Counted from the first letter of the stretch, positions 39,701 to 54,700 are shown. The stretch: 64,000 bases of DNA from Numida meleagris (GCF_002078875.1 NC_034421.1:130055-194054); one strand, 5' to 3'. Numbers and translations are program-made. Notes: a model not told the origin generated them from the letters alone.

Positions 39701-42700
39701 ACTGACGTGTTAGAAAACACTTTGTCAAATATCCAAGTGTAATATAACTTAATTCTTTGCCAAGACAGATGAATTGAGGCAGAAGCAGAGTTTCTTGGGT
39801 CACAGTCTGCCGAAATTGTTTGTGTGAGACACTAACTTAAGATTTTTAATCTTAATGGTTTTTTTTCCTAAGTATTTCAATGACTTGAAATATTTCTAAG
39901 GTTTTTTTTTTTTTTTTTTTTAATTAGTGACCTTTGTAGGTCCCTTCCAATTGAACTGTTCTATTTTAGGTCTGGTTGCTAAACCTATTGTTCAGCTTAA
40001 TTGTTCATCTTAAACAGGACCTAATCACAGTGTGGTTGAGGTTCATCTAGCCCAAGCTCCCTGCTCAAGCAGAGTCAGCTGGAAGAGGCTACTCAGAACC
40101 CTTTCCAGTCAGGTTTTAAATATCTCAACAGATAGAGATTCTGCAATCCCTTTGGTCAATGCTGTTGGCAGTGGAAGATGCTGTTGGCCTTCTTTGCCTA
40201 CAAGAGTGCACTGCTGGCTAATGGTCACCTTGTCTACCAGGTCCCCCAGCTCTCTCTCTGTAAAGCTGCTTTCCAACTGGTTGGCTCCACCGGTGCCTGG
40301 GGCTGTTGCTCCCCAGATGCAAGAGGCTGCGCTTCCCCTTGCTGAACTTCAAGAGATTCCTCTAAGCTCAATTCTCAAATCTGTCCAGGTGCCACTCTGA
40401 ATGGCAGCACAACCATCCCTTGTATCAGCCACTCCTCCAGTTTTGTGTTGTCTGTGAACTTTCTGAGGGTGCACCCTGTCCCAGCATTCAGGTCATTAGT
40501 GAAGCTGTTAAAGAGCGCTGGCCCCAGTATTGACCCATGGGGCACACCTGTGCACCTGTGGTGACTTAACTCCTGATTGATTTTTTTCTGCTGGTTTGCT
40601 TAGGGAAAAGAATTTTAAAGTCCCTCCTAAGCTAAATCACTTAAATTTAGATGAGAACAACTTTTGAAGGTAAATGCTGATGTAATGGCATGATTTCCTC
40701 CTTACCCCTCCAAAAAAGTTCTGAAGTAACCTACTATACCTCAAATCTTGGGGGTTGATTCATGTCTGTCGTAAACAACAAACCTATTCCAAATGTTAAA
40801 TTAGTCTAGAAATCTGTGCCTTTTCACAGAGGGAAGTGTTTGTTTTCTGTGTGTGCAGGCAGAGTGCTTACCGTCAGTTGAGGTGAAATACCTCAACTGA
40901 GATTCCTGTAAGCTTTTTACTGCATAGTGGAATTCTAGTCTGATAAGTACAAAAGTTTATTTAAAAAAATATGTAATTAGAATGCCCTTAATTCTGCTTT
41001 TGATGACACATCAAACGCAACTGTGAGGTTAGAGGAATGTCAGCTCCACTTACGTCAAATACATAAGTGGCTTCAACATTCATATGATGTGAGGCAATTG
41101 AAATAATGCTAATACTTCATCATTTAATATTCACATTTAAGATTATTGAATTTGTATATTCATATTTTTTTAACTCACTTCCCCCACAGTTTTTGAATTT
41201 GCATTGACATAAGGATGATTCAGATATTTGTCATGCTTGTACCTTTTTAAAGAATAGATAAGAAGCTTTTATAACAAGATCTAAAGAGATGCTCACTTAA
41301 ACCTAAATGTCATTTTTAAACAATTTTATTTGATTTCTCTAATTGTGATGGAGATTGGGTATGTTGGTGGTGATTATTCTTCTGCAAGTCAGTTTGTCTT
41401 GACACATGATTAAAAACAGTATTGGGAATTGCTGAGATGCAAGAAATTCTTAAATCACCAGTTGTTTTGGATTTTGGATGCTTTTTTTTAAATGATTTGT
41501 TCATTTTCCAGCATGTAAAAACTTTGTATGGAGTTACTCTTGAATATAGGTTTTAATTTTTAATTTCTTTTAGTTCACTTTGTATGCTGTAGGTGATACT
41601 GCTGTGATATTAAGATTAGTTAAAAGAAAAGAGTTTACTAATGTTTTAAAACAAGAATTTGGACAATCTGAGTAATTTTGTATTGAAGAAGTTTATATTA
41701 AAAATGGTGGAAATGCTTTGAAAGTGCTGTATAATACATTGAGAATGGGGACACAAATTTTCAGGTATTTTGTAGTAGTGAAATCTTCACAATTACCTTG
41801 AAAACAATTAATCACATAACAAGAGTAGAAAAGTTCTCTAAATTGTAGTATTCTGAACATATTAAGGCCAGGAGAATAATTTAATAGCAATGTGACTATT
41901 CTCGTTCAATGAGCAAATGTATTTCAGATTATAGGAGCTAACATTTATGTGTCCCCAAACCTCTTGTAAATAATTTGGTCTAAATATCTTCCTGAAGATT
42001 TTGAGAACAGAAATTTCAGCCTTTCTGGTGACAAGAAGGAAAAGGAAGAGAATAATCTTGTCATATGTTCTTACTGAGGATCAGGAGTCATTCTAGTTAA
42101 AATAAATAAATAAATTTGGAACCCAATTTTCTCCTCCCCCAAAAATATAAATAAAAAAATATATAATGTGTTTGTTGAAAAGAGTATTTTTAATATCCAA
42201 GCAGTAGTGCCTCTTTAACATCAGAAAAATAATAAGCATTTAGAAAATTATACAGGGTATTAAAAATGTATAAGAAATTAAACAAGTATTTGTAATATAG
42301 TGGAGTTATATTTATCAGTGAATTGTAAAGTGACAGATTAAAATAGATGCTCACCATTTATTCTGATGTTTTTATGATGAAGATTTATTTTCCAATTAGT
42401 AGAAGACGAAACAGGAATATCTCTTCACTGCAAAAATAATTGGAACTGTGCACACCTGGTATATCCAAAATATCCTTGGTTCATTGATGCTACTATCAGA
42501 AGTAACTGTTATTCACTCCTTCTTTTTACCCATTCTCCTGTAGTCCTGCACAGGGTAAAGTTGAATACCACTGATTTGTTCATTCCTAATTTCAGGTACA
42601 TAAGTAGTCTCTTTCCTGCCAGTCATATCTCATGGAAAATGACCACTGATAGATTTCACTGCAATGGTAGCATCTTGCAATACTAAGCCTCTCCCTGATT

Positions 42701-45700
42701 CTTTATCATGTTTTATAGCCCTTTGGGTTATTTGTTGGATTAAAAAAAAATAAAAAATTAAGCAGTGGTGTTAAATGTCTGTGGTAAGATGTAGTGCAGT
42801 TCGGTGATGACTCAGTTAAGTGTTAATCCAACAGCCTCAGCTTTGCATTGATAATCTTGTTAGTTTTAATAAGACTGTGTGCTTGCAGGATCTGAGCCAC
42901 TATAAAAATATTGCTATGATTGAGATATGTTATCAGTCACTGTTGAAATGATTACTTCTGGACATCTGCAAAATTGACTTAATTCAGCTGTTTTTCTAGA
43001 CAGAAATGCTAGCTTAGTTAGAGAAATCTTTTTGAGTTTCCCAAGTTTTCTTTGAAAAACGGAGAACTCGTTAGGTCATTTTACTTTCAAGAAGCCATAA
43101 TCTTAGTTTTCAACGTTAAGTATTTGAACAACTCTTTCAAAACTGGATTGTTTTCAGTGGAGCAGTTTTAGCATTCTGCCTACTTCCTAACCTTCTGATA
43201 TAATAGAATAGCTAGACTCTGGTATCATTTCTTAAGCTGATTTTTCTGACTTTTTTTTTCTTCCCCTTGTCAGTGAGCTGTTCTCAAATTGCATGGATGT
43301 GTGCCAGTGGCTCCTTGGCAATGCCAGTGTTTTTCAATTGAGATTTCTTTTTTTTTTTTTTTTGGTATGTTGTTCTGTTACAATACTTTGTGAGGCAGAG
43401 AGGTTTATTAATTTGACTGTGAAACTGGATAATCTCAGATTGCATATTCTTAGACAGTATTCAGAGATGCTGGAGGAAAAGCATTTTCCAAAGGACAGGG
43501 TACGCAGCAAGAAAAGCAGATTAAATGAATCTTACAAGGTACTGTGGAAGGAAAGGAGGGAAGAGACTCTGCTTGGTATTATACTTTTACGTTCCTTCTG
43601 TTTACTATATCTAATCTGCCTTCTATCATCAAGTGTCCGTATTATTTAAACCGCATTGCTTTTGATTTTGGCTTTTTGTATTAATCTTTTTTTCAACACT
43701 TCATTCAGAGGTAGATTTGATAGCAGTGCAAAGGTAGAGCTCTGTCATAACTTAAATTTGAACACAGAGTATGTCATAAGGCTATCAGGAGAGTAGTTTT
43801 CAGTTTATGATGTGTATGGTCTTTCATCACAAGCAGTTAGGATTTAGATTTATCACATTGTTCCTCATTACAGGTTTTTTTTCCCCAACGACTGATTTTA
43901 TAGTAAAATCTCATGTATTATATATAAATCTCCATTCCTATGAACAATAGCTCTAATGTTTTGTATTACATTTAGGTTGTGCACACAACTCATGTTGTTT
44001 TATATTTACAACTAATTGTAGTTTTGCACTTTTTTAATAGTAGGATTGTAGGATAATTAAGGTAGGAAGGCGTCTTCAGAGGTCATTTAGCCCAGTCTGT
44101 CTTCATTTTATTATCAGTATTCATCCAACTTCTTGATTATTTGGAGGTTTTATAACTTCCTGCTATTTTTTAACGCATTATGGTTAACAAGACACAGATG
44201 TTGGAGGCTGTGCCTGCGGCAGGGTGGTTGGAGCTTGGTGATCCTTGAGGTCCCTTCCAACCTAAGCCATTCTATGATTCTATGGTATCTTTCAGGTTCT
44301 TTTTTTGTAGGCCGGAGTTTAGAAATAAGACACTTGTTTTAGAAGTAGGTTCCACAGGAAGCACTTGTTAACATCTGGTGTTTGTGTCAGAAACTAAATT
44401 AGTGTTCAGGCCACTTGATGGACTGTAGTTGAGATACCTGAGAAATTACACTTTTTTTTAAATGTTCTCTTAATGTACTCATTTTACAAAAACTGTGGAG
44501 GAATTTGGTGAGATACAGGTTGTTTTTCTGTACTTTAAAAGGAGAAGAAAAAAAAGGTGTTTTTATCAAAAACATGAAAGAGATTATATATAGACTTTGT
44601 CTATTTGTCCTGAAATTGCACTGGTAGCATTTTTAAGGACTGCTAAATGAAGTAAAAGTCTGTTTGAGACTGGCCTGCTAAACAGAGAATGCTAGGCAAG
44701 AATTGATCTTCAAAGTCCAGTTTTGCTGAAGCCTAAGTAACTGTGTGAGGAGACTGTCTGGAGGGCAAAACATGTTGGTATTATTTTGATAGCTTTACCT
44801 AAACATATATTGGATTGGATTTTGTGCCAAGTGGAGAAGTATATATATCCTTTTTTCCCTTCCCTCCCAGCCCTTCCAGCATGGCCTCTTCCTATGCAAC
44901 AAAAGTAATAACTTAAAAGGATGTACATCTTTAATCTGTTAATAACATTTTTGAAGTCACCGCTTATAAAACACTTTCTTATTTGCATTCATGTTAACAA
45001 CAGAAATCTTTAGAAGAATGTAAAAGAAGCCTCTAAGTTTGACTTGCATAGTAGACTGCAACTGTTCTTGATGTACAGGTGAATGAATGCATGCTTCAAT
45101 AGGCAGAACCACCTGTCATAGAAACTTTGTGGCCATTACTGGAAAATAACCTACCTCCTTTAGCCATCCTCCTCGCCCCCAGTAAAGTTAGCTTTTAAGA
45201 AAAGGGATGGTATAGCACAGAGAAGGTGGGGAATATTTTGTCTGTGGGGCCTTGATCTTTCTCCAAGATTACAGCAGAAATCCTAGCAAGGGAACCGATC
45301 TGCTGCTGTGTTCCATAGCGTCTCTCTTCCACAATGCCCTGCCTTTGACTTGAGAACATGCTGCTTGTTATTCTGTTACATTTGTCCTCTTGATGTGGGA
45401 GAGACCTTAGGGAGCAGTTGCTATGTTTTTTTTGGCATGAATGAATTTGTTGGTGATGAATTGCATTTATTAGTACTATTACATGCTATCTTTTTATTCA
45501 TTATATGCACAAGAGTCAGGTGAATGTTTCCCAAAATGTGGACTTTTAAAACGTATTTATATATAATAAAAAATTATCCTTAGAGTGGTTTTGATTTACT
45601 GATGGTGTTCTTACTAATTTAAAGTAAAGTAGGAAGCGTAATTATTTTTCTTCAGAATCAGGGCATTGAAAGCATTCAATGACTTAAGGTTGTTATTTGG

Positions 45701-48700
45701 TTGTTTATTTTCATTCCAGATAATTTTCCAGAAGGAATAACAAACAAGCTTTTTGTTGCTAAGGCATTCTGTGGCTGTATAGCATCCATGAATATTTCAA
45801 TAAAATTACTTTTTAGTAAAGCCTTATTTTGTGTCTATATTACTATGATCAAAATGGATGAATATAGTCATAGAAAATTAAAACACTACTAATGTTTCAT
45901 TTCATCGTTTTGTAAGAAAGGATACCTTAGACCTGTTATGCCATTCAGGAACTGCTGTATAGACAAGGCCTGACCATATACATATTCTTAACAGAAATTT
46001 ACCAAATGTTTTTATTTTTTCAATTTAGTAGAATCCTTTAATTATTCCCTTTCATTTGTGTATGTATGCATTGGTTTCTGGTGAATTTTCAAGTATGTCT
46101 GACATTAGAAATACAGGATGAGTATTTATACAGAACACGTACGTCTGTAGGAACTATACAAGTTGCTTTCTTTAAGAAAATTGATAAAAGTGACTCAAGT
46201 ACCATTCTTTAAGGGTTGAATACTTAATATTTCTCTTCTCTTTGCCTACAGAAGTTATATGCTCACTAGTTATCATAATTACTGTTGTAGTTTTCCTTTG
46301 GTTTTCAGGCTGTTAACGGCTGGTAATGTATTCACTTATAACATTCTGATGTATCTTCAGGATGAGTACTAAAGCAGAATGCTAACTAGAGTTTGAGACT
46401 TTAGTGGTTTTATTGGATAGAAGTGCTATGGAATAAGATGTGTTCTGCTAAAAAAAGAAAAAAGATTGATAACTATGTTAGCTTATAGTTCATTGGAACA
46501 TTGAAACATCATCCAGAATGATCTTGAATACTCAGAATTTGCAGAGTGATTTGCTGCTGCTGACATCCAGTTTTGCTTACATTTCCTGTGCACTTTCAAC
46601 TGAAGTGTTACTGCATGTTTCAGTCAAAATATTTTGTTAGTGTATCAGTCAGATTCAAAAGCCCAGAAAGTGCTGTACATCTGCATAAATTTGTGCGTTT
46701 TCACTAGCCATATTTAGTATGGTTGAAATTTTGACATGGAAACTCCTCAAACAATGTCTGAGGCATTTGAGTTAGGAATTGTTAGATAGATGGTGTCTTA
46801 AGTGAACTGAATTTCATAGAATCACAGAATTGCAGGGGTTGGAAGGGACCTCAAGAGATCATTGAGTCCAAACCCCCTGCTAAAGCAGGTTCCCTGCAAT
46901 AGGACACACAGGTAGTTGTCCACATGGGTCTTGAATGTCTCTATAGAAGGAGACCACACAACCTCTCTGGGCAACCTGTTCTAGTGTTCTGTCACCCTTA
47001 GCTTAAAGAAGTTCTTTCACATGCTTTTATGGAACTTCCTCCAGCTTCCTAATTGTGGCTAATAATATATAAGCATAAAGACAATTAAGTTGATTGTTCT
47101 TTAGTTTTTGGAAGTTGTTAACAATGACATAATATGGAAGGCAATGTGATATTTAATTTAATTTTGGATTGTGAATCTTAATTATATTGCACACAACAGG
47201 AACTTATATATATATATATTGGGCCGATATGTATAGTAAGGACCAGCAAATGTATTTGCATGTGCTTCTGAAGAGTTCTCTTTCTTAGTTAAATTCCCAT
47301 AAATAAAATGCACACCTTTGTGTGTAAACTGTTTTCAGCTTTCTGTAGTCTGTGTGTTAATCTATCTAGGGTTTCATGGTTACCTACAGGTATACCTGGA
47401 AAACAAATTTGCCTCCTACTCTGCTGCTGGCATATTATTTAAGGTGTAAATGTTTTGTTGATGGGTTAAGTGAAGCCCATTGTCACAGCTGGTATATTTG
47501 TTTCCTCTGAAATGGTCTTCCATTTTGAGAAAACAATAATTTTTTTCTTATGCTGTTCTTTTTATCAACAGAGAAAATGAAGTGCTAAAAGTGCAGCTTA
47601 AGAAGTATGTAGGAGCTGTCCAGATGCTCAGAAGAGAAGGTCAAACAGTGGAAGGTAAGGATAAAGGAAAAAAAAAATCCATGCACAGGATTCTGCCATT
47701 GAGACAGAATTTATTGGAGGCATAATTAATAACGAAATGATGGAAGTTACTCCAGGACTTGTATAAAAATCTACAATGAAAGAATAGGCAGTGAATAGCC
47801 ATACATCTTGTTTACATCCATCTGCATTTTTTTCCTGATTGATACTGAAATGAACTTCTGTACATAACTGGCTACCCAGTCCTGTGCAAGTCCAGGTTGA
47901 TAAGCAAGACTTCAGCCGCACAAAATAACCCTAGTGTGGCTAGGGAACGGTTCATGCATCCACATCCTATCCAGTATGACACCAGCCCTCCCCCTGCTGA
48001 AAATATTAGCTGAAAAGAGGTCAATTCCGTCTCTGTGAACACTGTCCCTGGTATATCTCTGATTGGGCTATTTGTTGTGGTTTTGAACAGTTTTCATTTG
48101 ATAGCAGTTTTTATTGTAAAAGAATTTTATGTGATGGCGTACCATCAAATTACTGCTCAGTAGAAGCCATCAGGATATTTTTGCTTTCCTTGCTAAATTT
48201 TCATCAAAGCAAATAATATCATCTACGTGAGAGAAGGATCAGCAAGAGATAATTTTAAGATCTATTAATCTCTTCCAATCATGGTAGAGTTCTATCCCCT
48301 AATAGTGAAAATAGTGTATTTGATATATTTTCCTTTTGAGGAAAACACTGATGTACATTTTTCTACTCAAAATTAGAGAAAGTTTTCTGAGTTTTAGAAA
48401 GAAGGTCATACTTGTTTATTGCTATTTTATTTTTCAGTAATATACCTTCCAGAAAAAACTATCAGATAAAAATTATTGCAAAAAATAATCTGTGAATTAA
48501 TGTGTTATTGGAACATAAGAATTTAGATTATACTGTTAGTGCTGTTTGGGGGATAAATATGTGCAGACTGTTTGAAAGAGACTATGTACAGACAGGTGGG
48601 CTCATGCCAACCTCACAAAGTTGAACAAGCCCGAGTGCAAGGTCCTGCATCTGGGTTGGGGCAATCCCAAGCACAGACACAGGCTGGGTGGACAATGGCT

Positions 48701-51700
48701 TGAGAGCAGCCCTGAGGAGAAGGATTTGCAGGTGTTGACCAATGAAAAATTCAACATGAGCCAGCCATGTGCACTTGCAGCCCATAAGGCCAACCATAAC
48801 CTGTGTTGCATCAAGGGAAGTGTGACCCAGCAGGTTGGGGGAAGTGATTCTGCCCCTCTGCTCTGCTCTTGTGAGACACAGCCTGGAGACCTGCACCCAG
48901 TTCTGGGGCGCCCAACACAAGAAGGACATGGACATGTTGGAGCAGGTCCAGAGGAGGGCCACGGAGATGACCAGAGGGCTGGAGTACCTCCCCTATGGGG
49001 ACAGGCTGAGAAAGTTGGGGCTCTTCAGCCTGGAGAAGAGAAGGCTCTGAGGAGACCTTATAATGGCTTTCCAGTACCTGAAAGGGGCCTACAGGAAAGC
49101 TGGGGAGGGACTTTTTATAAGGGCAGACAGCAACAGAATGAGCGGAAATGGCTTCAAACTTGAAAAGGGTAGATTTAGACTAGATATTAGAAAGAAATTC
49201 TTTACTGTGAGAGTGGTGAGACACTGGAACAGGTTGTTCGGTGATGTGTATACCCTCGCCCTGGAAGCGTTCAAGGCTATGCTGGATGGGACTTTGAGCA
49301 ACCTGGTCTAGTGGGAGGTGTCTCTGCCTATAGCAGGGAGGCTGGAACTAGATGATCTTAAAGGTCCCTTCCAACTCAAACCATTCTATCATTCTGTGAT
49401 TGCCATCTTAGCTTCTTATGGTAGCTTGCATTTTCTTTTTTTCTGTCTTTGCCTGTCATATTAGCTTTCTTGCTGACCTTGGTTTTTGGTTACCCTGAGT
49501 ATAGTTAAGTGTAAAAGTAGCTATGATAAATTATGATATGTCATTGCTGTAGTCTCCTGTGGTTTTTGCAAGTGGGACATGTAAAAATGTAAAGGGAATA
49601 CTGACCATGTTCAGAGACACTTTTCCTCAAATTGTGGAAGTTTTGTGCAGAATTGTTGTTTAAAAAAGATAAATAATCAAATTTTATGCTGATATGAAAT
49701 GCTGGTCTTAGAAGTTTGTGTTCGAAGAACTTCAAGCAATATTTAAAAGAATTAGATCTTAAAATAACTTTCAAAATTCACTTCTACATGCATACTTCTT
49801 CTACATACCTTAACACGATTGTATGTATAGTCTAGATTTTGGAAAATAATAAAAGCATTTATTAAACCTCTCTTCTTTTGGGACTTCTTTTGTTTACATG
49901 TACAGACTTTTTTTTTCTAGAAATTCATTATCTGTGAAGAGAAGTTGACTTGGAGTTTGTGTAATTTGGAGGAGACTTACTTAGAATAGGCCTTCAACTG
50001 ATCTTCAGATATGTAAGTGGTAGCTAGGAACTGGAATAGAGTAAACCAGTTTTCATTCACTGTGGATAAGAAGAGAAGTAATGGGCTTAAATGGCAGGTG
50101 AAGCGAATCTTGATTAACTATCAAGAAAACCTTTTCTGAGAAGAATACTTGCATTTAAATAAATTGTGCACAGAAGCATGAAATCTCCTTTATTGAAGGT
50201 TCTAAGAATAAATTAGACAATTAACTGTGAGGAATAAAATAAATACAGCTGATTCTGCTTTATGCAAAGGGACAAAATGTTAGATAAAGTTTGAAATGTC
50301 AGTTCTCAGCCCTATTATCTGTAATTTCTGTGATGTGTGAATAATTCTGTGTAAGTAATATGAAATGATGTTTTGGAAGAGTAATTACAGAAAAAAAAGC
50401 ACAAGCTTAGTTTTCAAAGGGTATTGGTAGGAGTTGGAGTCACTATCTATGTAGCTGTAGTCACAAAACAGCCAGATTCTTTCAGCTTTTATTTTTTTCC
50501 TGTGAAGATTAGAGAACTTGTCTAAACTGTGCTTGCAAGAAAGCTCCCTATTGTTTAATATTACATCCTGTTTTGATACTTCTAAGAACTGTTTATATTA
50601 AAACTGCTGCTTTGAAACAGATTGTGTTCAATGTTTATGTAATTTAATGTTTGTAATTTGAAGTATCTCTTTTTTTTTTAGTTTTGCCAAACATTTGGAG
50701 CACTGATGGTGAACTTACTATTCCAGAGCAAAAGCAAGTAGAAAACAATGAGGAACTAGCCAGCTCTTATGAAAGAAAATTGATTGAGGTAAAGTATGCT
50801 GCACAACTTTTGAGGGATTGTAATGATAATATAGCATTTGAAGCTGTAAACATTTTCTTTCCTCAGCTGTCTTTTTTTCCCCATTAGTCTAAAATAAAAT
50901 TCTCATTTTTGCTCTAAAAATTAAAAGTTTAATTTTCAGACTTCTGTTGTTAAAATGTAGGTTTATTCATTCAACTTCAAAGCCAATTTAAAGCAATTCA
51001 TATGATTGAAATACTTTTCTTAATAAAGATACACATTCATATTTTATATTAAAATTGATTTGTATAAAAATGTTACATTGCTTACAATAAAACAGGACCA
51101 TACTTGTTTAATTGTATGTTATTTTTCATCCTAACAGTGATTTCATGTGTCAATTTTGATCTGATTTGTTTTACTGCCTTAAGAAATACCACTTTTATGA
51201 AGATTTTAATAAGGAAGTTCCTTAAGGTTACAATTGATGATGATGAAATGAACAGACAATAGGATTCAGGCACTGTATAAGCTAAACTGCATAATTAACA
51301 AGCTTTGTTGTTTTATGAATTGAACTTTAAAGATTCCCGAGGACATACTGGAATCGTTTTTTGCACTTTCATACAGTTTCCTGATTGTGTTTAATCTTTG
51401 TAGAGCTTTATAATGTAGGTTATGGAGTACCTTAGTATGGAAATACGTGCTGGAAGCTACAAGTTCAGTTGATGTGATCATGTTAGACAGAGTTCCTAAT
51501 ACAAGATTCTCTTTTGTAAAATAACATGAAATTCATTAACTACTGAAAAAATAAAAATAAAACGAGAAAGATTACGGGTTAATTCTAAGTTTAAATAAAA
51601 TTGACTTCCCAGACGAAAGTAAGTTAATACCCATATCTCCTGTTAAATACTAAACAAACATTTTTATAGAGATAAATCATTGAATGATAGAATGGTTTGA

Positions 51701-54700
51701 GTTGGAAGGGACCTTTAAGATCATCTAGTTCCAGCCTCCCTGCTATAGGCAGAGACACCTCCCTCTAGACCAGGTTGCTCAAATTCCCATCCAGCATAGC
51801 CTTGAACGCTTCCAGGGCGAGGGCAAACACATCACCGAACAACCTGTTCCAGTGTCTCACCACTCTCACAGTAAAGAATTTCTTTCTAATATCTAGTCTA
51901 AATCTACCCTTTTCAAGTTTGAAGCCATTTCCGCTCATTCTGTTGCTGTTTGCCCTTGTAAAAAGTCCCTCCCCAGCTTTCCTGTAGGCCCCTTTCAGGT
52001 ACTGGAAAGCCATTATAAGGTCTCCTCAGAGCCTTCTCTTCTCCAGGCTGAAGAGCCCCAACTTTCTCAGCCTGTCCCCATAGGGGAGGTACTCCAGCCC
52101 TCTGGTCATCTCCGTGGCCCTCCTCTGGACCTGCTCCAACATGTCCATGTCCTTCTTGTGTTGGGCGCCCCAGAACTGGGTGCAGGTCTCCAGGCTGTGT
52201 CTCACAAGAGCAGAGCAGAGGGGCAGAATCACTTCCCCCAACCTGCTGGGTCACACTTCCCTTGATGCAACACAGGATATGGTTGGCCTTATGGGCTGCA
52301 AGTGCACATGGCTGGCTCATGTTGAATTTTTCATTGGTCAACACCTGCAAATCCTTCTCCTCAGGGCTGCTCTCAAGCCATTGTCCACCCAGCCTGTGTC
52401 TGTGCTTGGGATTGCCCCAACCCAGATGCAGGACCTTGCACTCGGGCTTGTTCAACTTTGTGAGGTTGGCATGAGCCCACCTGTCCAGCCTGTCCAGGTC
52501 CCTCTGGATAGCATCCCTTCCCTCTAGCATGTCAGGTGCACATTATGTTTGTGAATACTAACATAAATCAGAGAGGAACTTACAATATTCTTAAATATTC
52601 TTACATTCTATTAAATACCTTATTACTTACTTGATGGTTCCCAGAGGTCTCTTCCAACCCCTGCAGTTCTGTGATCTCAGCCTGGAAAGCCTGAAGTGGA
52701 ATGAGTTATCTCCAGAAGGAAAACTATGAACTCTAAAAGGCATTTGAGAAAGATCCAAGTCGTTGTGCTATTGCTGAAGTAGAGGATTGAGGTTTATCCT
52801 ATTCCACTCTGCTCCTAATTATGTTATCCTATTGCCTCTGTATTCTCCTAGTTTTGATGGCTCTTTGAGATGTTGCAGGAATTGCTGTAACCTGATAATT
52901 ATAGCTTTTTTTTTTGTATTGTTACTGTAGTCTACTACGCCCACTACCAGGGCCAATTAACCTCTCCTGTTAGGTGCAGCTTTTCTTGTTAGGCCCTAGG
53001 ACCGCTTATCTAGCACTCCATCTATGATTGTAGCCCACATCAACAGCCCCTTTTTTTTAGAGAATATAGAAATAATTTACTTGGAAACTCCTAACAGTAG
53101 GATTTTCTGAATTGAGTCTTTTTTTCTGTCTTGAAAATAATTCTACAAACTCTTTTTGGCTCATATTTCATTTATGTAAGGCTTACAAGCACCACTGTCC
53201 ATTCAAGACAAATCCCTTGCCTGGTATATTAGGTATTGATGGATCATCTTTCAGAACTGAAGCTTTCATTCAACTTCATAGTCTAATGCTTCTGATAGAA
53301 GTAATTTTTTTTTTTAAATTTAGGACACATTTATCTCTGGGCTATGTTTTTCAGGTGGCTGAAATGCATGGCGAATTGATTGAGTTTAATGAGAGGCTGC
53401 ACCGTGCTTTAATGGCTAAAGAAGCTCTTGTGTCCCAGATGAGACAAGAGCTAATTGATTTGAGAGGGCCGGTAAGTGTTTATTAAATGGAGGAATATCA
53501 TTCTTGACTAAGCTCAAAACCCTTAGTCATGTTGAAATAAAATCTGTATTAGCTTATAAGAAATAGTTGGTGTTTTACCAGCTGCTAGGAACACCTTATT
53601 TGGTATTTTTGATATTTTCATTCTCATCAGCAGTATTGAATGTAAGACATGCTCAGACATTAAAATTGTTTGAAGTATTCGAATATAAGGGTTTTAATTT
53701 TTTTTTAACTGAGCTTTCTTTGAAAGGTTGAACATTAAATAATTGGTAGGTTTCCAAATATGAGGTCACCTGTATCCATAAGACTACAGAGTTTTTATTG
53801 GCATTTTACAACTTGAATGTTGAATTTTAATTATCTTTTAAGATTATACATAGAAATTATAATAACCAGCATGTGGTTTCTCTTATGTAAACATAGGTCC
53901 CTGGAGATTTAAGTCAAACGTCTGAAGATCAGAGTCTGTCAGACTTCGAAATGTAAGTTTCTAATGTGCATGTTTTGTGCATTAATGGGAAAGAATAAGC
54001 AAGCAAATCAATTTATTTCCTTCACTATGTTATTTCCAAATACTGAATTCTCAGATGTGGTGTTTCATTGTAAAAAAGTGTGGAGAGCTGTACAGTCCGT
54101 GCCTTGGTGTAGTGTTTAATAAAGTTGACTGCAAGGAGTTTAGATTCAGGAAGATCTTCTTGAAATGTTCATCCAGAGTCCGAGAACTTAGTATTCTAAA
54201 AAGTTACTGTTTTCTGTTGTTTTGTTTTCAGTAGATGATAGATTTATAGTGCCTTGATCCTTCTCATCTTATTTCAGAGCATACAAATAGTACTACAAAA
54301 AAAATACAGTAGGTCATCACAGATCAAAGTGATGTGAATTGGACAAATGAATCTAGCTTTTTGTGAATGAGGGGGTGGAAATGTAGCTGCTGTCTTTATA
54401 TCGTAGAAACCTGGAAATTAATCATGGAGTCGATGGAAATAGCTTCTCTGTAACTGTCCAATGCTCTTCTGCTTTTTAATGAGCTCATATCTTTGTTGTT
54501 GAGTGTTATGGACCAAAATTTTGAACTTGTTGAAATTAATAATCAAATGTTGTCAAATACAGTGTTTAAAAAACAGAACAAAACATTTGCTTCAATTTTT
54601 CTTTCACAGTTATGTTAATTTTGGGGAACTGTCTTTGTTTCATCTAGCGTAGTATTTTATTTCTGTGGTGTGGTGGTATCTGGTATGATGCTGGTTTTGG

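Larger units (their letters stand above)
38451..47571 (+). other. SNX29: SNX29 intron 13
   Basis: 9.1 kb, the longest intron in the window. CR1 pieces lie at 39920-39970, 40010-40567, 44042-44105, 44195-44285 and 46815-47045. A 118-codon open frame at 43293-43649 is discussed among the rejected items. The rest is AT-rich. Confidence 0.8.

Noticed and set aside
43293..43649. 118-codon frame in intron 13 with a coiled-coil-like stretch, considered as an extra SNX29 exon
   Set aside because: Acceptors near 43390 that follow the T run either put a stop in frame after exon 13 or are preceded by competing AGs. The human protein needs no insert here. Probably chance, but RNA-seq junctions would settle it.
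48621..49311. Open frames of 71-180 codons as separate genes
   Set aside because: They are pieces and shadows of the CR1 reverse-transcriptase ORF in a truncated copy. The same applies to the frames at 51765-52530, 56801-57650, 58068-58356, 26269-26611 and 13160-13513.
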